Assembly (NCBI GenBank): GCA_964635545.1
Contig: CAZWOA010000095.1
Coordinates: forward strand, 1 to 11,021
Length of the DNA: 11,021 nucleotides
Reading direction: 5' to 3'
From: JAGPIS01 sp964635545
Lineage (GTDB): Bacteria > Bacteroidota > Bacteroidia > Bacteroidales > Marinilabiliaceae
Of the stretch, positions 1 to 7,111 are shown piece by piece; position 1 is the first letter of the stretch, and the number at the start of each line of letters is the position of its first letter. The position numbers and the translations under genes were made by a program. The notes beneath the pieces were generated by a model. The model did not search any database and was not told where the DNA came from. It was given only the letters and a program-made list of their open reading frames with translations.

Positions 1-93
1 ATTAAGCCTTTATTTTCATAAAAAAGCAAATTTTTCTGGCTTATTTGCATATTAATGCTTAAATTTATGTATATCATTTAAAACACAGATATC

Positions 94-1206
94 ATGAGCC
101 AGAATATCATAACATTAACATTGCTATCTTTTGAGAAAGCACAAATACTTAAAAACCTTCTGGAAGCCAAAGGAATCGAGTGTTTTCTGCAGAATGTAAA
201 CCTGATACAAGGAGCAGTTTCCACCGGTGTAAAAGTTAGGATTCACGAGTCGAATCTTGATGAAGCGATGGAGGTTCTGGAGGGAATGATTGAGCGTAAT
301 TTTGAACTTCTAAAAGAGGAGCAGGAACATGAGACACGTAGGATATTGGTTCCTGTCGATTTTTCCGACTACTCCAATAAGGCACTTAGCGTAGCTTTTG
401 ACTGGGCAGGAATACTTGATGCAGAACTCACTGTGATGCACAGCTATTACTACCCGATGGGCAATGCAATTCCATTTTCTGATGCTTTCGTCTATGACCT
501 CAATACCGAAGAGATGGTGATAGAGATGAAAGATATGGCCGAAAAAGGTATGGCAAAGGTTATGGAGATGCTTAAAGAAAAGAATGAAAAGAAGAGCGGT
601 AAGAAGGTGATTGTTAACTCGGTAATGACGCAAGGACTTGCTGAAGATGAGATTGTTAAATACTCAAAAAGCTACAAGCCCTTGGTGGTTATTATGGGTA
701 CTCGCGGAAAGGACAGAAAAGAGTCGGATCTTATTGGAAGTGTTACCGCCGAGGTGATAGAACTTGCAAAGGTGCCTGTGCTTGCTATTCCTGAAGATTT
801 TAACTATCAGGGCATCAATCATCTGGGTAAGTTGCTTTTTATCACCAACTTCGAGGAGACGGATATAAAAGTTATAGATGGTGTGGAAAAACTGGTGCGA
901 CCACTCAATATGGGCATGCATTGCGTGCATGTGGGGCCGTTTAAGCACTCACGCTGGGATGAGATAAAATTGGCCGGATTAAATGATTACTTGAAGAAAG
1001 AATTTCCATATACCGAAGTTAAGTCAGATTTTATCAATACTGAAGATTTTTGGCTTGGGGTAGAAGCCTATGTTCGTAATCATAATATCGATATTATCTG
1101 CTTAGGATCAAAACGACGCAATATCATATCGCGACTGCTCAACCCAAGTATTGCAAAGCGGATGTTATTCCACACTACAACTCCATTGCTGGTATTCCCC
1201 GCATAA
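94..1206 (+). CDS. Universal stress protein with N-terminal DUF2007-like domain and two Usp domains
   Basis: This 370-residue soluble protein has three parts. Residues 1-69 resemble DUF2007 (a putative signal-transducing domain), with the phrase LLEAKGIECFLQN and a following helix rich in acidic residues. Residues 82-234 are a UspA domain: it opens with RRILVPVDFSD and ends with the nucleotide-binding signature G202-x2-G205-x9-G215-S216 followed by PVLAIPE. Residues 245-370 are a second Usp-like domain ending in TTPLLVFPA. Its glycine motif is degenerate (CLGSKRRN, then no second glycine), so only the first domain is likely to bind ATP. Known family members are cytoplasmic stress or signalling proteins that bind ATP or AMP; the exact role here is not visible. 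No good promoter was found in the 93 bases upstream, and no Shine-Dalgarno sequence precedes the ATG. The gene is alone and closed by a terminator 17 bases after its stop. Confidence 0.9.
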   Translation: MSQNIITLTLLSFEKAQILKNLLEAKGIECFLQNVNLIQGAVSTGVKVRIHESNLDEAMEVLEGMIERNFELLKEEQEHETRRILVPVDFSDYSNKALSVAFDWAGILDAELTVMHSYYYPMGNAIPFSDAFVYDLNTEEMVIEMKDMAEKGMAKVMEMLKEKNEKKSGKKVIVNSVMTQGLAEDEIVKYSKSYKPLVVIMGTRGKDRKESDLIGSVTAEVIELAKVPVLAIPEDFNYQGINHLGKLLFITNFEETDIKVIDGVEKLVRPLNMGMHCVHVGPFKHSRWDEIKLAGLNDYLKKEFPYTEVKSDFINTEDFWLGVEAYVRNHNIDIICLGSKRRNIISRLLNPSIAKRMLFHTTTPLLVFPA

Positions 1207-1222
1207 ACAGTAAAAAAGAGAG

Positions 1223-1250
1223 AGCCGGATGTGAAATGTCCGGCTTTTTT
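1223..1250 (+). terminator. Rho-independent terminator of the universal stress protein gene
   Basis: A 7-bp perfect stem AGCCGGA/TCCGGCT (1223-1229 and 1239-1245), extendable by one T-G wobble, closes a short loop and runs directly into six T residues. An A-run at 1212-1217 lies upstream, so it might also work weakly on the other strand. It separates the stress protein gene from the downstream aldolase gene. Confidence 0.88.
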
Positions 1251-1261
1251 GTCTATTTTAG

Positions 1262-1355
1262 TATCGTATATCAACCGACCACTAATACCGATTGGATATC
1301 CGTAATATACCAATTGCATTGGCATAAACGGCTATCACATCGGCATTATACGATA
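1262..1355 (-). other. Long imperfect palindrome, possible structured RNA or operator
   Basis: Nested inverted repeats pair in strict order: TATCGTATA (1262-1270) with TATACGATA (1347-1355); CCGAT (1288-1292) with ATCGG (1339-1343); GATA (1295-1298) with TATC (1333-1336); CCGT (1300-1303) with ACGG (1328-1331); CCAAT (1310-1314) with ATTGG (1318-1322) around a 3-base loop. Two of the interruptions are A-C mismatches on the + strand (1287/1344 and 1309/1323). These become G-U pairs in RNA read from the - strand, giving two 8-bp helices there, so the fold is better on the - strand. No gene on that strand uses it as a leader. It could be a small RNA, a degenerate palindromic repeat, or simply the geometry of the overlapping box array. 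Confidence 0.4.
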
Positions 1356-1389
1356 AAAATTTGGTATTAATAATAATTACGTTTGGTAT
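1285..1389. repeat. Helically phased array of six ATYGGYAT-like 8-bp boxes
   Basis: Six related octamers lie between the stress-protein terminator and the aldolase start. Reading the box as ATYGGYAT, two are reversed: ATACCGAT at 1285 and ATACCAAT at 1307. Four are forward: ATTGGCAT at 1318, ATCGGCAT at 1339, TTTGGTAT at 1360 and TTTGGTAT at 1382. Start-to-start distances are 22, 11, 21, 21 and 22 bases, close to two, one, two, two and two turns of B-DNA. The last box ends 5 bases before the aldolase ATG and overlaps a TAcgTTTG match (1378-1385) to the Bacteroidota -7 element. No TTTG lies at the usual spacing upstream of that match. Same-face phasing suggests repeated binding of one DNA-binding protein. 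A decayed repeat element is the alternative. The boxes are read directly; the function is inferred. Confidence 0.5.
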
Positions 1390-1394
1390 AAAAT

Positions 1395-2423
1395 ATGAGC
1401 ACACGAGGATTTGCGAGCGATAACAATTCGGGAGTACACCCAAGGGTGATGCAGGCATTGGCCAATGCAAACAAAGGCCATGCAACGGGCTATGGCACAG
1501 ATAGCCTTACAGCCACTGCCATCGATACAATCAAAAAGCACTTTACTCCCCAAAGTGATGTCTATTTCGTGTATAACGGCACCGGAGCCAACACAGTTGC
1601 AATAGAGACACTTGTGCGTCCGTTTCAGTCGGTTATTTGCGCCGCCACAGCACATATAAATGTGGATGAGTGTGGTGCACCCGAAAAACATGCAGGATGC
1701 AAAGTGATATCGGTTGCAACCCCAAATGGAAAGTTAACACCCGAGCTAATAAGACCGCATCTCACCGGATTTGGATTTGAACACCACTCGCAACCTGCTA
1801 TGATATCCATAACGCAGAGTACGGAACTAGGCACAGTATATAGCGTGGAAGAGGTAAAAGCATTGAGCAAACTGGCCATCAGTCATAATATGTACTTGCA
1901 CATGGATGGAGCCAGGATATCCAACGCAGCTGCCTATCTAGGGCTTCCGCTTTGCGATATATCGCTTGGGGCGGGCGTGGATGTACTCACGCTTGGAGGC
2001 ACCAAAAACGGGCTAATGTTTGGTGAGGCAGTAATCTTTGCCAATAAGGAGCAATCGGTTTACTCGAAATATATACGCAAGCAGGCAACCCAGCTGCATA
2101 GCAAAATGAGATTCATTGCCGTTCAGTTTGATGAATTGTATAGAGATGGATTATGGCTTGAAAATGCATCCATATCCAACGCCATGGCACAAATGTTGGC
2201 ATCCGAGATAGGCAAAATTCCACAAATAAAGATAACACAGAAAGTGGAATCAAACGGAGTATTTGCAGTGGTGCCACCCGAGATAATTGAGCCGTTGCGC
2301 AGCAAGTTTTTCTTCTACGATTGGGATGAGAGCAGAAACGAAGTGAGGTGGATGACATCCTTCGACACTACCGAGGATGATATTAAACAATTTATTGGAG
2401 AGATAAAGCTTTTGTTGCAGTAA
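1395..2423 (+). CDS. Low-specificity L-threonine aldolase-like PLP enzyme (beta-eliminating lyase family)
   Basis: This 342-residue cytoplasmic enzyme is of normal length for bacterial threonine aldolases, fold-type I PLP enzymes that split L-threonine or L-allo-threonine into glycine and acetaldehyde. The N-terminus has the family opening FASDNNSGVHPRVMQAL. Other landmarks are GYGTDSLT (residues 33-40), NGTGANTVA (61-69), AHINVDECGAPE with H87 as the likely PLP-stacking histidine, HMDGARISNAA with D171 binding the pyridine nitrogen, and LGGTKNGLMFGEA with K204 as the Schiff-base lysine. All catalytic landmarks are present, so it should be active. Specificity for L versus L-allo substrates cannot be read. 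The ATG at 1395 is preferred because it places the SDN motif at the usual distance from the start. The rhomboid gene follows after 16 bases, so the two are probably cotranscribed. The related aromatic amino acid beta-eliminating lyases are a less likely alternative. Confidence 0.9.
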   Translation: MSTRGFASDNNSGVHPRVMQALANANKGHATGYGTDSLTATAIDTIKKHFTPQSDVYFVYNGTGANTVAIETLVRPFQSVICAATAHINVDECGAPEKHAGCKVISVATPNGKLTPELIRPHLTGFGFEHHSQPAMISITQSTELGTVYSVEEVKALSKLAISHNMYLHMDGARISNAAAYLGLPLCDISLGAGVDVLTLGGTKNGLMFGEAVIFANKEQSVYSKYIRKQATQLHSKMRFIAVQFDELYRDGLWLENASISNAMAQMLASEIGKIPQIKITQKVESNGVFAVVPPEIIEPLRSKFFFYDWDESRNEVRWMTSFDTTEDDIKQFIGEIKLLLQ

Positions 2424-2439
2424 ATAAGGAAGTTAAGAA

Positions 2440-3129
2440 GTGAGAGACGACGGATCATCAAAATATGAACTACGTAAAATAAAGGGAAGCATGGCTCTCC
2501 CTTTTCTGTTTATCTCTATATGTCTGGCTTTTAAAATTATTGAAGCTACAGGTGATTTTACGTTCTATTATCTGGGCATATATCCGCGTCATATCAACGG
2601 GTTACAAGGCATATTGCTGGCACCATTCATACATGGTGACTGGGCGCATCTTTGGGCCAACGGAGTATCGTTTTTTGTGCTCGCATCCACACTCATCTAT
2701 TTTTACAAAGATGCATCACTGCCTGCCTTCATGGGAGTTTACATATTTAGCGGAGTTTTTGTGTGGCTTCTGGGGCGCGAATCGTGGCACATAGGAGCCA
2801 GCGGAATAGTTTATGGCCTTGGCTCGTTTCTATTCTTTAGTGGACTGATACGCAATCACATACCACTAATGGCAGTATCATTATTCATCGTTTTTATGTA
2901 TGGAAGTATGGTGTGGGGAATGTTTCCCATCAATATAAACCTGCCATACTCGTGGGAATCGCATTTGGGTGGTGCATTGGGCGGTGTACTGCTGGCACTT
3001 CTATTACGCAAGAGCGGTCCGGTGAGAGTTGAGCATCAATGGGAGGACGAAAACGAAGATGTTGAGCAGGAGAGAGACACATCATTAAATGCTGAAAAAG
3101 GCAATGATGAAATAGAAAAGAGCAACTAA
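2440..3129 (+). CDS. Rhomboid family intramembrane serine protease
   Basis: This 229-residue membrane protein carries rhomboid hallmarks. A loop HGDWAHLWANG gives H70 and N74, matching the oxyanion-stabilising His/Asn of GlpG-type rhomboids. HIGASGIVYGLG contains the GxSG motif with nucleophile S121, and SWESHLGGALGG supplies the catalytic H175. About six hydrophobic segments span residues 18-190. The tail (191-229) is soluble and strongly acidic. Rhomboids cut transmembrane substrates within the lipid bilayer; the substrate here is unknown. The start is uncertain. A GTG at 2440 has AAGGA nine bases upstream. An ATG at 2491 has AAGGGAAG just before it and would give a protein beginning right at the first membrane helix. 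The longer form is listed. The gene lies 16 bases after the aldolase stop and is likely in one operon with it, a pairing with no obvious functional logic. Confidence 0.92.
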   Translation: MRDDGSSKYELRKIKGSMALPFLFISICLAFKIIEATGDFTFYYLGIYPRHINGLQGILLAPFIHGDWAHLWANGVSFFVLASTLIYFYKDASLPAFMGVYIFSGVFVWLLGRESWHIGASGIVYGLGSFLFFSGLIRNHIPLMAVSLFIVFMYGSMVWGMFPININLPYSWESHLGGALGGVLLALLLRKSGPVRVEHQWEDENEDVEQERDTSLNAEKGNDEIEKSN

Positions 3130-3158
3130 GTCATTAAACATATATAATATAAAAACAT

Positions 3159-3166
3159 TATATTTG
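3159..3166 (+). promoter_or_regulatory. Possible -7 element upstream of the histidine kinase gene
   Basis: TATATTTG fits the Bacteroidota TAnnTTTG -7 consensus, but no TTTG is found about 20 bases upstream. A start a few bases downstream would leave only about 9 leader bases before the ATG at 3182. The region is very AT-rich, so a chance match is plausible, and the kinase may instead be read through from the rhomboid gene. Confidence 0.22.
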
Positions 3167-3181
3167 ATTTTTCTTGAAAAT

Positions 3182-4885
3182 ATGATATCAGAAATAAGAT
3201 ACCGTAAAATATTACACTACTCGCTCATTGCCGCCATGGTGATGATACAGGGAATTATTCTGATATTTTTTTACAACGAATATTTCGTTGAGAAAAAACT
3301 TAATGAGATTGAAAATCAGCTACGAGAACGGCACTCACTTAAAGCATTAATTGAAGGCTCGAGAAGCGAACTGTTGAGTGCCCAAAATAATCTTCAGAAA
3401 TACATAGTAAACAACAATAATAAGTATTTAAAGCAATATTTTCAGTCGCTAAAGAGACTTACAGGCAACCTTGACAGCATAAACCAATATAGCGCAGGGA
3501 ATGAATCATTGCAAAATCTGCTTACAAAAGAGGATGAGAGTAACAAGCGGCTTTCGAAACTCGAAAAGCTGATTGATAGCAATTATAAAAAGTTTCAAGC
3601 CCCTCAACCAGAGGAGTTTCCCTTTGAACTTATAAAGTATGAGTTTAAGCATAGAGAAGTACTGCCGGAAGTTGAGATACAGCACACAACAGACAGCATA
3701 GAGAAGCGCAACTTCTTTTTCAGGTTACGCAACGCAGTGAAAGGAAAAGTAGATGTGAAGCGCGAAACAACCATCATAACCATAAAAGAGAGCAGTGCAC
3801 TGGATACCACCCGTATAAAAGCTGATATGGACAGCATTATCGATGTGGTGAACACACACTATATCAATGAGATGGAGAAATACAGGCAGCACATTGCCGG
3901 CGCACTAAAAGAGAGCACCAATCTGTATTCGATTTATGAAAACCTTATAGAGTCGAGCAACAGCCTGATGAAGATATACGATGTGGCAGTGGAGGACTTT
4001 AATAAAGACCTGGAGTTGCAATATGAGGAGCAGAACTCACAACGCAACAGAGTGCGCCACTACCTTGTTCTTGGGTTAATGGCACTTATGTTTATAGTGC
4101 TGATATTGGTGATTTTCCTTACAAGGCAGTCGTTCAACTATGAAAAACGACTTCACATAGCCAATGACGAGATAAACCGCAACCTGAAATTCAAAAACAG
4201 AGTACTTGGCATGCTGAGTCACGATATAAGGTCGCCCCTTAAAATAGTAAATATCCTGATAGACCGCATTAGCAAGAAAAACAGTGATACAACCATTGCC
4301 GAATATCTGAAATCGATAAAATTCACCAACAGTTCACTACTTATACAGGCTAACCAGATATTGGAATATACCCGAAATCAGGATATGGCCGTAAAACTGA
4401 TAACAAATAAAGGCAATCTGCGAGACGAGATAGAGACAATACTCACATCCTTTGAGCCATTTATTGAGTCGAGAAATAATAAACTTGAGAGCCACATCTC
4501 AGTAGAAAGAAACTTGATGGTAGAGGCTGATTTCATTAAAATATATCAGCTATTTGCCAATATATTGGGAAATGCCAATAAATTTACCGAAAATGGAGTT
4601 ATAAAAGTAGATGCTGATATTATTGAAACTAAAGATGACAAAGTGAAACTTGAAGTATCTGTAACCGACACAGGCACAGGCATATCGAGTGATGACTTAA
4701 AGCGAATCTTTGAGCCATATTACAAAGGAGTACTTTCGGATAAGATAGATAACCTTGGTGCAGGATTAGGCCTAAACCTATGTAAAGAGATAGTAACACT
4801 ATTTGGAGGCACTATATGGGCGGTGAGTAATGCAGGCGAAGGTACCACCGTGAAATTCAACATTAAAATGAGAATCGTGAAATGA
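3182..4885 (+). CDS. Membrane sensor histidine kinase (HisKA + HATPase)
   Basis: This is the sensor of a two-component system. Counted from the ATG at 3182 it has 567 residues. A TTG at 3164 would add six residues but is a poor start. A first membrane helix lies at about 15-35, an extracytoplasmic domain at about 36-293 (largely charged and helical, coiled-coil-like), and a second helix at about 294-314. The cytoplasmic kinase follows. Its H-box is MLSHDIRSPLK with phospho-acceptor H347, its N-box is ILGNANKFTENG with N464, its G1 box is DTGTG (496-500), its F-box-like segment is IFEPYYKG, and its G2 box is GAGLGLNLCKEIV near 526. All catalytic boxes are intact. The large sensory domain matches no ligand-binding family that I can name. 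The stop overlaps the regulator's start in ATGA, implying translational coupling. Confidence 0.93.
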   Translation: MISEIRYRKILHYSLIAAMVMIQGIILIFFYNEYFVEKKLNEIENQLRERHSLKALIEGSRSELLSAQNNLQKYIVNNNNKYLKQYFQSLKRLTGNLDSINQYSAGNESLQNLLTKEDESNKRLSKLEKLIDSNYKKFQAPQPEEFPFELIKYEFKHREVLPEVEIQHTTDSIEKRNFFFRLRNAVKGKVDVKRETTIITIKESSALDTTRIKADMDSIIDVVNTHYINEMEKYRQHIAGALKESTNLYSIYENLIESSNSLMKIYDVAVEDFNKDLELQYEEQNSQRNRVRHYLVLGLMALMFIVLILVIFLTRQSFNYEKRLHIANDEINRNLKFKNRVLGMLSHDIRSPLKIVNILIDRISKKNSDTTIAEYLKSIKFTNSSLLIQANQILEYTRNQDMAVKLITNKGNLRDEIETILTSFEPFIESRNNKLESHISVERNLMVEADFIKIYQLFANILGNANKFTENGVIKVDADIIETKDDKVKLEVSVTDTGTGISSDDLKRIFEPYYKGVLSDKIDNLGAGLGLNLCKEIVTLFGGTIWAVSNAGEGTTVKFNIKMRIVK

Positions 4886-5532
4886 GCACTGTAGAGAGCG
4901 ACAAACCAACATTTCTGCTTGGCGACGACCATAATATAGTGCGTCAGGGCGTAGCACTTTTGATAGATGAAGTAGTGGAAGGAGCAACCATATTTCACGC
5001 CTCCACATTAGAGCAGATAGTAGAGCGGGTAAAATCGACCCCGATAGACATAGCAATTCTTGATGCCCAATACAACACCGGCAACTGCATATCCATATTA
5101 GGGCAATTAAAAAAATTGCAACCCAAGATGCGCATAATGATGTTCACCAGCTTTGAAGAGGAGCTCTACTCACTTAAATTCATCAACGAAGGAGCCAATG
5201 GATACCTAAATAAACAGAGCGACGAAGAGCAGATAAAAGAGGCTATTGAGAGTATGATAGAGAGAGGCGAATACTATCCGCCATTCACCCGTAAGTTACT
5301 TGATATGTCTATTGGAAACCCACAGCTACTCAATCCATTAAATCAGTTATCGGAACGAGAACTTCAAATAGCGCAACTGTATGCTAAAGGGCATGGTAAC
5401 CTTGAGATAGCCAACGAATTAGATGTGAAACAGAACACCGTGAGCACCTATAAAAAACGGATATTCGAGAAACTGAATATCGACACATTGGTAGAGCTAA
5501 TCGAAATAATGAAAACATATCACGATTTTTAA
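4882..5532 (+). CDS. NarL/FixJ-type response regulator with LuxR helix-turn-helix
   Basis: The 216-residue protein has an N-terminal receiver domain (about 10-125). The acidic pair D15-D16 sits in LLGDDHNIVRQG, the phosphorylation site is D61 in DIAILDAQ, T89-S90 form the switch position in MMFTS, and K111 lies in YLNKQS. A linker leads to a LuxR-type helix-turn-helix (about 153-212): LSERELQIAQLYAKG, then EIANELDVKQNTVSTYKKRIFEKL. All active-site residues are present, so it should accept phosphate from the adjacent kinase and bind DNA. The ATG lies within the kinase stop codon (four-base overlap), so the two are co-translated partners. NarL-type regulators are typically paired with HisKA_3 kinases, whereas this kinase has a classic HDIRSPL box. 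Targets are unknown; the downstream glycosyltransferase promoter is the nearest candidate. Confidence 0.95.
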   Translation: MSTVESDKPTFLLGDDHNIVRQGVALLIDEVVEGATIFHASTLEQIVERVKSTPIDIAILDAQYNTGNCISILGQLKKLQPKMRIMMFTSFEEELYSLKFINEGANGYLNKQSDEEQIKEAIESMIERGEYYPPFTRKLLDMSIGNPQLLNPLNQLSERELQIAQLYAKGHGNLEIANELDVKQNTVSTYKKRIFEKLNIDTLVELIEIMKTYHDF

Positions 5533-5534
5533 TT

Positions 5535-5574
5535 TGTCGATAAACTTCTACAACCACATCGAATAATATCGACA
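5535..5574. promoter_or_regulatory. Inverted repeat between the regulator gene and the glycosyltransferase promoter
   Basis: TGTCGATA (5535-5542) and TATCGACA (5567-5574) form a perfect 8-bp inverted repeat with a 24-base spacer that contains one more TCGA. The repeat begins 2 bases after the regulator stop and ends 7 bases before the -33 TTTG of the next promoter. It could be an operator for an activator or repressor of the glycosyltransferase gene. Because it is followed by a T-rich run (5579-5584), it could instead be a weak terminator with a long loop for the kinase-regulator operon. Confidence 0.4.
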
Positions 5575-5581
5575 CCAATTT

Positions 5582-5613
5582 TTTGAACGGTTTAGACATA
5601 TCATCTTACTTTG
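5582..5613 (+). promoter_or_regulatory. Bacteroidota-type promoter of the glycosyltransferase gene
   Basis: A -33 TTTG (5582-5585) is separated by 20 bases from TTACTTTG (5606-5613), which fits TAnnTTTG at all but one position and is followed by TAG, as is common in this phylum. Transcription would start near 5620 and give a leader of about 30 bases before the ATG at 5651. Confidence 0.6.
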
Positions 5614-5650
5614 TAGTGTAATTTTTTTATAAACACAAAAGGTTAAAAAG

Positions 5651-7003
5651 ATGAAGAGATTAACCATAAGTAAGAAAAATAAACTCTTTAGCATAAAATA
5701 CAAAGAGCTTGTTGTTGTAGCCGGTTCAATACTACTAATGATAGGTGCAGTATATCTGTCGCACCACTTTAAATCTTATTTTGAAGAGATTAACCTATCG
5801 AGAGCCGCCACACTACCGGGGCGAATTCTGATGGCCACACTAACTGCACTTCTGCTATTTCAGGTGTGTTACCTATTATATAATGCATATCTGTATCTTC
5901 GTTACAAACCAATAGAGAGCGTTACAGACAGCGAATTGCCAACCTGCACAGTGATAGTTCCTGCCTATAACGAAGGCAAATTAGTATATCAAACACTGCT
6001 CAGTATCGCTGCCAGTGACTACCCAAAAGAGAAACTTGAAGTAATATCGGTGGATGATGGCAGCAAAGACGACACATGGTTCTGGATTAATAAAGCCAAT
6101 GCCGACCTGGGCAATACAATAAAAGTATATAAACAGCCCGAAAACCACGGGAAACGTCATGCATTGCACAGAGGATTCACCAACGGAAGCGGAGAGATTT
6201 TTATCACCATCGACAGCGACTCCATAATTGAAAAAGATACCATACGCAACATGGTAAGCCCATTTGTGGTGAATAAAAAATGCGGTGCAGTGGCCGGAAA
6301 TGTAAAAGTACTAAACAAAAAACAGGGTATGATACCCCGAATGTTGAACGTAAGTTTTGTGTTCAGTTTCGAGTTTATCCGTTCGGCACAGAGCAGCTTA
6401 GGATTTGTGCTATGCACCCCGGGAGCACTATCGGCCTATCGCAGAGATGCAGTAATGAACTGCCTTGAAGAGTGGCTGAACCAGAAATTCTTAGGTAAAA
6501 ATGCCACCATTGGCGAAGACCGTGCAATGACCAACATGATACTTAAGCAAGGCTATGAAGTAAAGTTTCAACGCAATGCCAACGTTCTAACCAACACGCC
6601 CACAGGGTTTAAAACACTACATAAAATGTTTACCCGTTGGGGGCGCAGCAACGTGCGCGAGACACTGGCTATGAACAACTTCGTATTTAAAAACTTCAGA
6701 GATAAACATAAAGTAGGAGCAAGGTTAGTTTTTATTAACCAATGCATTAAGTTAGTACTTGCCATACCGCTTCTTATGCTGATGTTCTACTTCCTGTTAT
6801 CACATCCCGTACTCTATATTATATCGGCCATTTCGGGAATTTTTATATTCTCAAGCATCCAGATGCTGTTTTTCACGCGTCAGTATAACTTTAGAGAGGC
6901 ACTATGGGCTTATCCCTACAGTCTGTTCTATCTCTTTGGCCTATTCTGGGTATTTCCATACTCAATAGCCACAGTGAAAAATGGAGGATGGCTAACCCGT
7001 TAA
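5651..7003 (+). CDS. Membrane-bound processive family 2 glycosyltransferase
   Basis: This 450-residue inner-membrane enzyme probably polymerises a polysaccharide from a UDP-sugar. Two membrane helices (about 18-38 and 57-80) precede a cytoplasmic GT-A domain, and three more (about 362-383, 385-408 and 420-442) follow. The catalytic domain shows TVIVPAYNEG at 100-109, VDDGSKDDT with D135-D136, the metal-binding DSD at 188-190, TPGALSAYRRD as acceptor region, GED at 288-290 with the likely catalytic base, and RWGRSNVRE from 329. The last resembles the (Q/R)xxRW motif of processive synthases such as hyaluronan synthase, NodC and PgaC/IcaA. The sugar cannot be deduced; no deacetylase, export or cyclic-di-GMP gene is nearby in this window. 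It has its own promoter, and a weak AAAAGG lies about ten bases before the ATG. A terminator follows about 110 bases after the stop. Confidence 0.9.
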   Translation: MKRLTISKKNKLFSIKYKELVVVAGSILLMIGAVYLSHHFKSYFEEINLSRAATLPGRILMATLTALLLFQVCYLLYNAYLYLRYKPIESVTDSELPTCTVIVPAYNEGKLVYQTLLSIAASDYPKEKLEVISVDDGSKDDTWFWINKANADLGNTIKVYKQPENHGKRHALHRGFTNGSGEIFITIDSDSIIEKDTIRNMVSPFVVNKKCGAVAGNVKVLNKKQGMIPRMLNVSFVFSFEFIRSAQSSLGFVLCTPGALSAYRRDAVMNCLEEWLNQKFLGKNATIGEDRAMTNMILKQGYEVKFQRNANVLTNTPTGFKTLHKMFTRWGRSNVRETLAMNNFVFKNFRDKHKVGARLVFINQCIKLVLAIPLLMLMFYFLLSHPVLYIISAISGIFIFSSIQMLFFTRQYNFREALWAYPYSLFYLFGLFWVFPYSIATVKNGGWLTR

Positions 7004-7012
7004 AAAACAAAA

Positions 7013-7106
7013 CAACATATATTATTGATTAACACTCTTATCCATTTGCTTTATTGAACAAAAACACTTTTCTAACTTAATCTGATTTAGCGTTTAATAT
7101 ATGTTG
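7013..7106. repeat. 12-bp inverted repeat flanking a 70-base spacer
   Basis: CAACATATATTA (7013-7024) and TAATATATGTTG (7095-7106) are perfect reverse complements. The right arm ends 5 bases before the terminator hairpin. In RNA it would fold the 3' untranslated end of the glycosyltransferase message into a long-looped stem just before the terminator. A tiny decayed inverted-repeat element is another option, but no flanking target duplication was seen. Confidence 0.4.
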
Positions 7107-7111
7107 ATAAT

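Noticed and set aside
1..93. Nested short inverted repeats (TTAAGC/GCTTAA and GCAAAT/ATTTGC) and a TTATTTGC string upstream of the stress protein gene.
   Set aside because: Only six-base arms in very AT-rich sequence with long loops, and no properly spaced -33/-7 pair; chance is sufficient.
1285..1389. Possible CRISPR-like array because of regular spacing.
   Set aside because: Repeats are only 8 bases, occur in both orientations, and the spacers are 3-14 bases; there are no cas genes.
1377..1691. A 104-codon reverse-strand frame over the aldolase start.
   Set aside because: Antisense shadow of a well-supported enzyme gene, with no recognisable domain and no promoter or start context.
5651..7003. 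Naming the glycosyltransferase pgaC or a hyaluronan synthase.
   Set aside because: Motifs fit the broader processive GT2 group, but no sugar-specific partner gene lies in the window.
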